Positions 41,572 through 53,733 of a stretch of DNA of 64,000 nucleotides are shown in pieces. The stretch comes from Woeseiaceae bacterium. GTDB taxonomy: Bacteria > Pseudomonadota > Gammaproteobacteria > Steroidobacterales > Woeseiaceae. Each line of letters begins with the position of its first letter. Position 1 is the stretch's first letter. Under the pieces are notes generated by a model, which saw nothing but the letters and a program-made list of their open reading frames with translations, was not told the origin of the DNA and did not search any database. Position numbers and translations under genes: made by a program. The DNA is taken from the NCBI GenBank assembly GCA_021773115.1, contig JAJFKS010000006.1, positions 62,001 through 126,000 on the forward strand, given 5' to 3'.

Positions 41572-42558
41572 TCAGGCGGCGAAAATGGCGACGTACAGCG
41601 CAAATATTGCAAGCCACAACGAACCCAGAGTATGAATAGCGAGCGTTGACTCAATCGCTGCCGTCAGTCGCTGTCGATCCGCGATACCCTCGCGAATTGC
41701 GCCGGCCGCCCTGACTACCAGGATCAGCAATCCAATGGGTAACAGGACGACCGTGATCGGGAGCTGACCACGGACAGCCATCGTAATCACCGCCAGAACG
41801 GCAATGACCTGAATGGCGACGTACAGAATCGCGGTACCGCTGAGCCCTAGTCTTACCGGCAATGTATTTTTACCGTTTGAGCCGTCCGGGCGAATGTCGG
41901 GCACCTCATTGATTAACAGGATCGATGCAACCCAGGCGCTGATCGGTACCGCAAAAAGCAGCGACTCAAGGTCGACGACACCGCTCTGCAACCACGCGGC
42001 CCCGGTGACCGGCAATATGCCAAAGGCTACGCCGACCGCGGTCTCCCCGAGTCCCATCGATGCCAGTCGGACCGGGCCCAGCGAATACATGACTGCCAAT
42101 AAGACACCTGTCATGCCGAAGCCGAGCACCACCCAACCACGCATCAACATCAGTACCAATCCGGCAATCGCAGCGACGGTGAGCAGGCTGATTCCCAGTC
42201 GTGCCATACCGGAAACAGACATGATTCCCGTCTGGATAAATCGCGAACCGCCGGTATAGGGGTAAATACGATCGTCATTGCTGCGGTCTGTGCCGCCGAA
42301 GTCGTCACCGACGTCATTCAGCACATTGGCGCCGGCATGCACACAGGCGGTCGCCAACAGTGCCAGAAGAAATACAACGAAATCGAACTGCCCCGCGACA
42401 TGAAAACCCCAGGCCGTGCCTGCTATGACCGGTAGCACGGATGCCGGAAAAAACTTCGGACGTGTGGCGTTGAACGCGCGGTTGGCATTGGCCCGGAACG
42501 AATCACCGCGGAATTGCTGCACGGAAGGTCCGGTTACCTCAAGAGAGTCTGGCGGCAT
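41572..42558 (-). CDS. UbiA-superfamily prenyltransferase, MenA-like
   Basis: NVLNDVGDDFGGTD and NEVPDIRPDGSNGKNTLPVRLG Asp-rich motifs, multi-TM; RBS AGGAG. Confidence 0.8.
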   Translation of the reverse strand: MPPDSLEVTGPSVQQFRGDSFRANANRAFNATRPKFFPASVLPVIAGTAWGFHVAGQFDFVVFLLALLATACVHAGANVLNDVGDDFGGTDRSNDDRIYPYTGGSRFIQTGIMSVSGMARLGISLLTVAAIAGLVLMLMRGWVVLGFGMTGVLLAVMYSLGPVRLASMGLGETAVGVAFGILPVTGAAWLQSGVVDLESLLFAVPISAWVASILLINEVPDIRPDGSNGKNTLPVRLGLSGTAILYVAIQVIAVLAVITMAVRGQLPITVVLLPIGLLILVVRAAGAIREGIADRQRLTAAIESTLAIHTLGSLWLAIFALYVAIFAA

Positions 42559-42645
42559 GCGTCGCTCCTGTTAATTAATATCGACTGACTCACGCAGCAG
42601 GTAGACAGCCGCTGCCGGACCTGTCGGAAGAATTTGCTTCGCTTG

Positions 42646-42668
42646 CAAGCACCTGTATAGCGCGAAGC
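42646..42668 (-). repeat. Copy B of the bipartite motif (inverted relative to copy A at 24452-24479)
   Basis: Minus strand GCTTCGCGCTA-ta-CAGGTGCTTG; lies in a 9-bp hairpin TTGCTTCGC/GCGAAGCAA (42634-42670). Confidence 0.55.
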
Positions 42669-42729
42669 AAGGCAAACCTGGAATAGGCGATATTACCTAT
42701 CGGCGGCCGCAACCAGGAAAGGTGAGAAA

Positions 42730-43115
42730 GCCGGAGCCAGCAATAAGCCGGGTTCTGTCTACGACAACCATTCATCTGGGACAGCCGTCACCGACTGCCT
42801 CAAGCAACCTACCCGGGAGTCCGCTCGGAACCGGCGGTGGACAAACACCCAGACACCCCTTTTGGGGGCGTTGTGCGCTGCCCTACTCCCCTATTTGGTC
42901 TTGCTCCGGGCGGGGTTTACCGTGCCGCGAACTGTTACCAGTCGCGCGGTGCGCTCTTACCGCACCTTTTCACCCTTACCGACTTGCATCGGCGGTCTAT
43001 TTTCTGTGGCACTTTCCATAGGCTCGCGCCTCCCAGGCGTTACCTGGCGCCCTGTCCGAAGGAGCCCGGACTTTCCTCTGCAGCGAACTGCAGCGATTGT
43101 CTGGCCAACTCCGGC
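42730..43115 (-). ncRNA. rnpB: RNase P RNA (bacterial class A)
   Basis: Minus strand GCCGGAGTTGGCCAGACAATCGC...GAGGAAAGTCCGGGCTCC...CAGGGCGCCAGGTAACGCCTGG...CCACAGAAAATAGACCGCCGATG...AGGGTGAAAAGGTGCGGTAAGAGCGCACCGC...GGCACGGTAAACCCC...GACAGAACCCGGCTTATTGCTGGCTCCGGC; P1 ends pair over 12 positions including wobbles. Confidence 0.96.
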
Positions 43116-43135
43116 TTTCTCGGTGGCAGAGTTTA

Positions 43136-43975
43136 TCAGGATCCGGCGCTGTTAAGCTCAAGCAAGCGTTCGTACAAGGCATTCTTTTTCTCGCCGCTAA
43201 GCCTGGCGGTGATTTTGGCCGCATCTTTGGCCGGCAGATGCTCGGCCAACACCAGCAGCATGCGATCGACGTCATAGTTGGACTTCGCGACCGCCGGTGC
43301 GCCGCCAACGACGATAACAAACTCACCTTTGCCGACAATCCTCCCATCGACAAGCCTGGATTGAATCTCGCTCAACGTGCCCTGGATACACTGTTCATGC
43401 AGTTTGCTGAGCTCCCGCCCGATAAATGCGATTCGCTGAGCACCGAAAACCTCCACCATGTCATCGATACATTCCTGAACGCGATGTACCGATTCGTAAA
43501 ACACCATCGTGCGTTGTTCGTTCGCCAGCGCCTGAAAACAGGTTTTTCGGGCGGATGCACGATTCGGCGGAAAGCCTTCAAAACAAAAGCGGTCCGTCGC
43601 AATTCCGGCAGCGGAGAGCGATGCGGTCACGGCGCTGGGTCCGGGTATCGGTGAAACGGCAATGCCGTTTTGATGAGCTTGGCGCACCAGTCGAAAGCCG
43701 GGGTCGCTGACCAATGGCGTTCCGGCATCGCTGACAAGGGCGACGGATTCGCCGTCCAAAAGCGTCTTGATCACCTTGCCAAGCACCTTTTCCTCGTTGT
43801 GATCATGCAATGCCATAAGTCGCGATTTGACCCCGATTGACATTAGCAATCGCCCGGTGTGGCGGGTATCCTCGGCAGCAATAAGACTCACGTCGGCGAG
43901 CGTCTGACGGGCGCGCGACGTCAGATCCTCAAGATTGCCAATTGGCGTTGCAACTACATACAGTGTGCCGCTCAT
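43136..43975 (-). CDS. rsmI: 16S rRNA 2'-O-methyltransferase RsmI
   Basis: LYVVATPIGNLEDLTSRARQTLADV, AEDTRHTGRLL, VSDAGTPLVSDPGF. Confidence 0.97.
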   Translation of the reverse strand: MSGTLYVVATPIGNLEDLTSRARQTLADVSLIAAEDTRHTGRLLMSIGVKSRLMALHDHNEEKVLGKVIKTLLDGESVALVSDAGTPLVSDPGFRLVRQAHQNGIAVSPIPGPSAVTASLSAAGIATDRFCFEGFPPNRASARKTCFQALANEQRTMVFYESVHRVQECIDDMVEVFGAQRIAFIGRELSKLHEQCIQGTLSEIQSRLVDGRIVGKGEFVIVVGGAPAVAKSNYDVDRMLLVLAEHLPAKDAAKITARLSGEKKNALYERLLELNSAGS

Positions 43976-44009
43976 CGGGCGTCGGACCTTTTATTGTTCA
44001 GTGGGAAAT

Positions 44010-45958
44010 ATGGTTTTGATTTTAGAACATCCTGCGGCCAAACCTCGCTCGCTGGCAAGCCTTGTGGTTTTGCTGCTCGCGACATTGCTATTGGGCGCCT
44101 GCGGAACCACCGGCTTTGCCGGCTTATCTGGATCCGGCGAGCAACGCGCGGCACGCATGGGTGCCGCGGGCCAGCACAATGATGCGGCCGGCGCTTATAT
44201 CGGCCTTGCCTCGGCCGCCATCGGCACAGAACGCGATCGCCTGACACTGCTGGCGGTTGAACAATGGCTTGATGCGGGCGACGTGATGCGAGCAAGGCGT
44301 GCGCTGGGGAGCGTCCCTAAGCCGGCATCCGGCGCGTTGTTGCCGATCTGGAATACCAATACCGCGGCCCTGGCCTTGTATCAGGGCGATGCCGATGCCG
44401 CGCTGGCCATACTCGAACCACTGAGTCGCGGACCGCTAAGCACGCGCGACAGACTGCGCGTCGAAGCGCTGCGTGCCGATGCCTGGTTTCAGAAACAGGA
44501 TCCGGCGCGCGCAATCGAACTCATGACGCAACGTGAAATCTGGATTGATGGCGCGAGCGACATTGAACGCAATCGAAACCGGCTGTGGCAGGGCTTGCTT
44601 TTTAGCAATCCGCAAGTCCTGCGCGAAGCGGCCGAGCTTGCCCTGGACGCCGAAACCCGGGGTTGGCTGACGCTGGGATCGCTGGCGACCACGACCGGAC
44701 AACAGGGTATTGGCTGGAGCAACGGTGTTGCACGCTGGCGCGCCGCGAATCCGACACACCCGGCGCTGGCGATTCTTGGCGATATTGAAAGGCTCGACCC
44801 GGAGTTGCTGGAATACCCGAGGCAGGTGGCACTGCTGCTTCCGCTATCGGGCCGCGCCGCGGCCGCAGGCACTGCGGTGCAGAACGGCTTTCTCGGCGCG
44901 TACTTCGCGACGGCCAGCGCACTGGATGACCGGCAATCCGTGCGCGTCTATGACGTCAACGCCGAAGGCGGCGCGAGTGCTGCCTATCACGCTGCCGTCG
45001 CCGATGGCGCCGAGTTCGTTGTCGGTCCATTGCTGAAAGATGACGTTACCGAACTGGCGAATGACATCCTGGTACCGGTGCCGGTTCTGACACTCAATTA
45101 CGTTCCGGATGAGTCTCTGGCACCACCGGGACTGTTCCAGTTTGCGCTCGCACCGGAAGACGAGGCTGCGTCGGCTGCGCAGCGGGCGCTCGGTGATGGC
45201 TATACACGGGCTGTCGCGCTGGTCCCGAGCAACGAATGGGGGCGCCGCGTACTGGACAGTTTTGCCACGGAATTCGAGGGCCTTGGCGGGAAGCTGCTGG
45301 ATTACAGAAGTTACAGCCCTGACAAGCAGGATTTTTCGACAGAAATCGAAAACCTGATGGGCCTGAGCGGCAGTTTCCAGCGCTACACGCGCCTGCGCGC
45401 AAACATCGGAACGAACCTACAGTTCGACCCGCGTCGGCGACAGGATGCAGAATTCATCTTCCTGGCTGCCGACGCCGGCCCCGGACGATTATTGAAGTCA
45501 CAGCTAAAATTCTTTTACTCCGGCGACCTGCCCGCTTATTCGACGTCCTCATTAAACTCACTCGATGGCCGCTCCAATTCAGACCTGAACGGGATCATGT
45601 TTGCGGACACACCGTGGCTAATCGATCCACAACCCTGGATTCGCTACCTCCCGGAGCTGTACGCAAAACACTGGCCGGAAGAACGGCGTCTCGGCCGCCT
45701 GCACGCGATGGGCTACGACGCCTACAATCTGGTTGCCTCACTGTATGCCTACCGTGGTGGTGAAATGCCCGAAATTGATGGCGCAACCGGCGTACTGTTT
45801 CTCGATCGGCAGGGCCGCATTCACCGCCGTCTTGCCTGGGCGCAATTTCAGCGCGGTGAAGCCGTCGCCCTGCCCCACCTGAATGCGCTGGGTGGACCCA
45901 TACAGGACATCAGTAGCAATGGCGAACTGATCGCGCCAGGCGCTGCCGATGATGCACC

Positions 45959-45986
<28 letters not shown>
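44010..45986 (+). CDS. lpoA: Penicillin-binding protein activator LpoA
   Basis: Lipobox LLGAC, TPR-like N domain, periplasmic-binding-like C domain (VALLLPLSGRAAAAGTAVQNGFLGAYF); divergent from rsmI. Confidence 0.92.
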
Positions 45987-47004
<1,018 letters not shown>

Positions 47005-47014
47005 GAGCGCGCTG

Positions 47015-47422
47015 CTACTTGACGATTGTCAGGTGGGGCCTGGAACGGGTTTCTTCGATCTCGTCGGGCAACGCCGCCGGACTGATCTGATCGGCGGTTT
47101 CCGTGTCATGGGAAAAGATCATGCCCTGACCGGTTTCCCGCGCATAGATTCCAAGCACCGATTTCATCGGCACCCAGACGTCAAAGGCGATACCGCTGAA
47201 GCGCGCCCGGAAACTGACTGCATCGTTGCTTAGTTTGAGATTGTGTGCCGCCGACTCGCTGATATTCAGAATGATCTTGCCATCTTTGACGTGCTCGGGC
47301 GGCACGCAAACGCCATCGACCGAGGTGTCGACAACAACGTGCGGTGTGTGCGAGTTATCCCCCATCCATTCGTGCATTGCACGAATCAGGTATGGACGTT
47401 TTGAACGCTTGGCATTATTCAC
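47015..47422 (-). CDS. sspB: ClpXP specificity-enhancing factor SspB
   Basis: SspB-like core and C-terminal ClpX-binding-like tail RPHLTIVK; next to sspA. Confidence 0.93.
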   Translation of the reverse strand: MNNAKRSKRPYLIRAMHEWMGDNSHTPHVVVDTSVDGVCVPPEHVKDGKIILNISESAAHNLKLSNDAVSFRARFSGIAFDVWVPMKSVLGIYARETGQGMIFSHDTETADQISPAALPDEIEETRSRPHLTIVK

Positions 47423-47506
47423 GAATATTATTCTTGAATTTCGCTTGGTGCGGCAAGTTTAGCACCGATTTCAGCGGCGGCTTACAGACTTAACTTAAGA
47501 CAGCAA

Positions 47507-48136
47507 CTACAGCCTCATTTCCTGTTCAAGTTCGGTCAGACTTTGTTGAAACGAGCGCCGTGCAAAGACCCGGTCCATGTATTCCTCAATGGCTTCGGTG
47601 TTCTTGCCCAGATCGATGCCGTACACCGGCAAACGCCACAACAGCGGCGCAATTGTGCAGTCAACCAGGGAAAATTCTTCGCTCAGGAAAAACGGTCGTG
47701 CACCGAACAACTCCGTACTCTGCAGGATACTTTCACGCAGCATTTTGCGCGCCTTGGTGCCGAGCTTGCCGTCAGCGCTGGACTCCGCCTCTTCCGCGAT
47801 GGAATACCAGTCGGTCTCGATGCGAAACAGCGCCAGCCGGAATTGTGCACGCGTAACCGGATCAACCGGCATTAACGGCGGATGCGGAAAGCGCTCGTCC
47901 AGGTATTCGACGATGACACGCGAGTCGTACAAAGTCAGGTCGCGATCCACCAGAGTTGGAACCGTATGATAGGGATTGAGATCCATCAGGTCCTCTGGCA
48001 AGTCCGGACCTGCGACGTTGGAGATTTCAATATTGATGTTCTTCTCAGCAAGCACTAGCCGAGTACGATGACTGTGAATATCAGTCGGTCGCGAGAATAG
48101 CGTCATTACTGACCGCCTGTTGGCTACTACTGCCAT
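47507..48136 (-). CDS. sspA: Stringent starvation protein A (GST-like)
   Basis: GST N-domain VPTLVDRDLTLYDSRVIVEYLDERFPHPPLMPVDPVTRAQ. Confidence 0.93.
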   Translation of the reverse strand: MAVVANRRSVMTLFSRPTDIHSHRTRLVLAEKNINIEISNVAGPDLPEDLMDLNPYHTVPTLVDRDLTLYDSRVIVEYLDERFPHPPLMPVDPVTRAQFRLALFRIETDWYSIAEEAESSADGKLGTKARKMLRESILQSTELFGARPFFLSEEFSLVDCTIAPLLWRLPVYGIDLGKNTEAIEEYMDRVFARRSFQQSLTELEQEMRL

Positions 48137-48900
48137 TATTTTACATCCTTCCAGATTTGTTTTTTGAGCATGCGGGCAATGATGAAGAAGAAAGTCAAAA
48201 ACATCAGAACCCAGACACCCAGCTTGCGGCGGTCAGAACGAATCGGCTCCGCCATGTAGGCCAGGAAATTGACGGTGTCGCGGACGAATTCGTCGTAGTC
48301 TTCGGAATCCATTTTGCCGGCAACGCGTTGCTCGAAGCCGTCAAAACTGACCGTTACCGAACCATCGTCGTTGTGGTGTTCAGAGAAGTTCGCAGATTGG
48401 TATCCCTGCAGCTCCCACAATACGTGCGGCATGCTGGTACCCGCGAGCACCACGTTGTCGACACCGGTTGGGCTGTCTTTATCGATATAAAATCCCTTCA
48501 GGAAATTATAGACATAGTCGACACCTTTGGCTCTTGCCATTAGCGACAAATCCGGCGGTGTCTTGCCAAACCAGCGCGCCGAGTCTTTTGGCGGCATCGA
48601 AACCTGGATGACCTCGAAGGTCTTTTCTGCATTAAACATCAGGTTGTCGATCAGCATTTTTTCGGGCAGATCAAGGTCCTTGCCGATAGTCTTGAAACGC
48701 ACATACTCCGCCGAGTGACAGCCGGAACAATAGTTCATGAAGTTCGCAGCGCCGCGTTGCAGAGAATTGATGTTATCGCGATCGACATTTGCGGGCTCAA
48801 GGGCCACACCGCCGCCGGCGGCAGATGCCTCCACTGCGATGAAACATGCCGCAGAGGCCACGACTGCTGCCAATTTTTTGATTCGATTCATGTTATGCAT
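48136..48900 (-). CDS. petC: Cytochrome c1 of the bc1 complex
   Basis: CSGCHSAEYVRF heme motif, GTSMPHVLWELQGY, C-terminal TM. Confidence 0.95.
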   Translation of the reverse strand: MHNMNRIKKLAAVVASAACFIAVEASAAGGGVALEPANVDRDNINSLQRGAANFMNYCSGCHSAEYVRFKTIGKDLDLPEKMLIDNLMFNAEKTFEVIQVSMPPKDSARWFGKTPPDLSLMARAKGVDYVYNFLKGFYIDKDSPTGVDNVVLAGTSMPHVLWELQGYQSANFSEHHNDDGSVTVSFDGFEQRVAGKMDSEDYDEFVRDTVNFLAYMAEPIRSDRRKLGVWVLMFLTFFFIIARMLKKQIWKDVK

Positions 48901-50143
48901 GGTAGACCACCCTTTCCGGCACGGGCTTAGTCTTGTCTATCGCCGTGTAATACGGCATCAGCAGGAAGAATGCGAAGTAGATAACGGAAAAAATTCGCGC
49001 AGCCAGGACATACATCGGGTCGGCCGGCATCGTCCCTAGCCATCCCAGCACCACGAACGTGACTACGAAGATCGACAATGCGGACTTGTAAATCCAGCCA
49101 CGATAACGAATGGATTTGACCCGCGACCGATCCAGCCACGGCAGAAACAGCGGCAAGACGACCGACAGACCGAAGAGGATGAATCCCCACAACTTGTCAG
49201 GAACAGCGCGCAAGATTGCGTAAAACGGTGTGAAGTACCACACGGGTGCAATGTGTTCCGGTGTCGCCGTCAGATTGGCTGGCTCGAAATTAGCGTGCTC
49301 CAGAAAGTAGCCACCCATATCCGGTGCGAAGAACACGACGCCACTGAATATCATCAGGAAGACGATGATGCCGACCAGATCTTTTGACGTGTGATAGGGA
49401 TGAAAAGCGACACCGTCCAGCGGCACACCATCGGCGTCCTTGAGCTTCTTGATCTCGATGCCGTCGGGATTATTGGAACCGACGTGGTGTAACGCGACGA
49501 TATGAACAAAAACCAGCGCGACCAGCGCCAGCGGCAAAGCGATGACATGCAGCGCAAAAAATCGATTCAGCGTGACATCCGAGATTGAGTAATCGCCACG
49601 AATGATCTCGACCAGCGCGTCGCCGATCCAGGGAATCGCGCCAAACAGCGAAATAATGACTTGTGCGCCCCAGTAAGACATCTGGCCCCAGGGCAGCAGA
49701 TACCCGGCGAAGGCCTCAGCCATCAGCACCAGGAAAATCAGCATGCCGAGAATCCAGATCAGCTCGCGCGGTTTCTTGTACGAGCCGTACAGCATGGCGC
49801 GAAACATATGCAGATAGACGACGATAAAAAAGAACGACGCACCCGTTGAGTGCATATAGCGAATCAACCAGCCCCATTCAACATCGCGCATGATGTATTC
49901 GACTGATGCAAACGCTTCAACCGCCGACGGCTTGTAATTCATCGTCAGAAAAATGCCGGTGACAAGCTGAATGACCAGAACCACGGTTGCCAGCACGCCA
50001 AATATGTACCAGATATTGAAATTCTTGGAAGCGTAATACTCGGTGATATGCGCTTTCATCGTCTCCGTATAGGGAAAACGATCATCGATCCACTTCATGA
50101 AGCCGCCTTGCGGTTTGCCCACTTCTGCTTCGATTCTCGACAT
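48893..50143 (-). CDS. petB: Cytochrome b of the bc1 complex
   Basis: LMAEAFAGYLLPWGQMSYWGAQVI, cytochrome b TM pattern, PEHIAPVWYFTPFYAILRA. Confidence 0.97.
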   Translation of the reverse strand: MSRIEAEVGKPQGGFMKWIDDRFPYTETMKAHITEYYASKNFNIWYIFGVLATVVLVIQLVTGIFLTMNYKPSAVEAFASVEYIMRDVEWGWLIRYMHSTGASFFFIVVYLHMFRAMLYGSYKKPRELIWILGMLIFLVLMAEAFAGYLLPWGQMSYWGAQVIISLFGAIPWIGDALVEIIRGDYSISDVTLNRFFALHVIALPLALVALVFVHIVALHHVGSNNPDGIEIKKLKDADGVPLDGVAFHPYHTSKDLVGIIVFLMIFSGVVFFAPDMGGYFLEHANFEPANLTATPEHIAPVWYFTPFYAILRAVPDKLWGFILFGLSVVLPLFLPWLDRSRVKSIRYRGWIYKSALSIFVVTFVVLGWLGTMPADPMYVLAARIFSVIYFAFFLLMPYYTAIDKTKPVPERVVYHA

Positions 50144-50730
50144 TACGCTGCTCCTGAGTCCTGACCGATTAATACCAGGTCATCCCGGACAAAGCGGTGC
50201 GGAGGAACCCGCAAATTGGTCGGGGCCGGTACACCCTTGTAAACGCGCCCCGCAAGATCAAATTTCGAGCCGTGGCACGGGCAGAAAAAGCCGCCATCCC
50301 ATTCTTCCGCTGGCCGTACCGGGAAATCCTCGAGTGGCGCACAACCCAGGTGCGTACACGAACCTTCAACGACCAGGTACTCGGGTTTAACCGAGCGGGT
50401 CGCATTAGCCGCGTAAGGCGGCTGTTGCTCCACGACCTTGGATTCCGGATCCCGGAGAACGTCGTCATGATTCTGCAGCAAGGACAGCATGCCCTTGGTA
50501 CGCCGCAACACAAACACCAGTTTGCCGCGCCACAGGACACGAATCATCTCGCCCGGCTGAAGTGATCCTATCGGCACCTCAACAGGCGCGCCAAGGGCCT
50601 GCGCACGCGCACTCGGCTTCAGCGAGGATATAAAAGGAATTGCAGCGAGACCAGCACCGGCCAAACCGGTGACAGCGGTCGCTATCGTAAGAAAATGACG
50701 CCTGTTCCGATCAAGGTCGTCTTCGTTCAT
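50143..50730 (-). CDS. petA: Rieske iron-sulfur subunit of the bc1 complex
   Basis: CTHLGCAPL and CPCHGSKFD Rieske motifs; Tat-like RRHFL N-terminus. Confidence 0.97.
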   Translation of the reverse strand: MNEDDLDRNRRHFLTIATAVTGLAGAGLAAIPFISSLKPSARAQALGAPVEVPIGSLQPGEMIRVLWRGKLVFVLRRTKGMLSLLQNHDDVLRDPESKVVEQQPPYAANATRSVKPEYLVVEGSCTHLGCAPLEDFPVRPAEEWDGGFFCPCHGSKFDLAGRVYKGVPAPTNLRVPPHRFVRDDLVLIGQDSGAA

Positions 50731-50941
50731 CGGGCACTCCCATACGCCGTTCTTTTGACGGCCTGTTTTACAGCGCTTTGTTGCTTAATAGTGATACTGA
50801 TAGATTTGCAGCAGACTCGGTTTGGCGTCAGGATGACGATTGCCCCGGGGCTCGATGCGGAACCACGGCGCATTATACACGGGGCGTATCGAAATTGGCT
50901 AGCCGCTACAAAGAGTCAGCAGAGGATTACAAGGTCATCGC

Positions 50942-52012
50942 GTGACCCAGTTGAAGTCAGCGCTCGTTTTCTTGTTGCAGTCGATCGTCGTTGGCCTGGC
51001 GGTCGCGTTTATCGTCGTGCTCGTGCGTCCTGACCTGATGCCGGGGTTTTCCGCGGAAAAACAGCCCGTAAGTTACGCCGATGCCGTCGATCTGAGTGCC
51101 GCATCAGTCGCCAATATCTACACCAAGCGACTGGTCCAGGACGACAACGCAGAGGGTAACCGGGCCCGATTTCGGATTGAAACAAGTTTTGCATCTGCCG
51201 TAATTATCGATCCAGAGGGCTATCTGGTTACCAATTATCATGTCGTTGCGACGGCTGCCGAGATTCGTGTTCAGCTCAGTGATGGCCGAATTACAGAGCC
51301 AGTGACGGTCGGGGTCGACGCGGAGACCGACCTGGCGCTACTGAAAATCGATCTCGGCACCTTGCCAGCCATCGCCATCGGGCGGTCCGACAATCTACGC
51401 ATTGGCGATGTGGTACTCGCCATCGGCAATCCCTATGGACTCACTACCTCGGTGACTCAAGGCATCGTTAGCGCGACCGGTCGGGGATTGCTCAATCTCG
51501 TCACCTTCGAGAACTTCATTCAGACCGATGCGGCCATCAACGCGGGCAATTCAGGTGGCGCACTCGTCAACAGCCACGGCGAACTGGTGGGCATCAACAC
51601 CGCCGTGCTGGCCCAGGACCCGGGGACGGAAGGCATCGGATTTGCCATTCCGGTGGACCTGGTGCGCGGCGTCATTGACCAAATCAAGCAAAATGGCCGC
51701 GTCGTGCGCGGCTACATGGGCTTACTGCCGGACGACCTGACCAATTCCGAGCGTGCCGCGATGGGCATTGAGAGCGGCAACGGAATCCTGCTGACCGACG
51801 TTTATGCTGCCGGCCCGGCCGCAGCGGCCGGCCTGCAAGTGGGTGACATCGTGCTGGAGATGAATGGCGAGCCGGTTTTTTCACAACGCCAGGCATTGCT
51901 GATCGCGGCCAGTACGCGGCCTGGTGACACACTGGATGTGACTGGTCTGCGCGATGGCCAGCGCTTCCAGACGACCGTCACGGCAGTGGAACGGCCCGAG
52001 GAACCGCGCTAG
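50942..52012 (+). CDS. DegS/AlgW family serine protease with PDZ domain
   Basis: GYLVTNYHVV, DLALLKID, TDAAINAGNSGGALVN, C-terminal PDZ; GTG start. Confidence 0.93.
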   Translation: MTQLKSALVFLLQSIVVGLAVAFIVVLVRPDLMPGFSAEKQPVSYADAVDLSAASVANIYTKRLVQDDNAEGNRARFRIETSFASAVIIDPEGYLVTNYHVVATAAEIRVQLSDGRITEPVTVGVDAETDLALLKIDLGTLPAIAIGRSDNLRIGDVVLAIGNPYGLTTSVTQGIVSATGRGLLNLVTFENFIQTDAAINAGNSGGALVNSHGELVGINTAVLAQDPGTEGIGFAIPVDLVRGVIDQIKQNGRVVRGYMGLLPDDLTNSERAAMGIESGNGILLTDVYAAGPAAAAGLQVGDIVLEMNGEPVFSQRQALLIAASTRPGDTLDVTGLRDGQRFQTTVTAVERPEEPR

Positions 52013-52039
52013 GGCCCTTCACCCGGGACTTGAGTCGCC

Positions 52040-53549
<1,510 letters not shown>

Positions 53550-53733
53550 AAAACGGTATATCTTCTTGGCGGCGGCTCACGCGGCATGAGCACATCAACG
53601 GCGCGCAGTGTAACCGCAATCAACACGGCTTCCCAATGGCCGGCAATGATTGTGTATTATATTCGGCCCGCAGCGGCTGGCCGGCTTCGAATTCTGCTTG
53701 TCACCCGCTGCATTTTAGTAAATACGGTAATCT

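Noticed and set aside
42661-42730. GGCAAACC on the + strand resembling the start of a second GEMM riboswitch
   Set aside because: No GAAA tetraloop stem, CGCAAA or TACCGA elements follow; chance match
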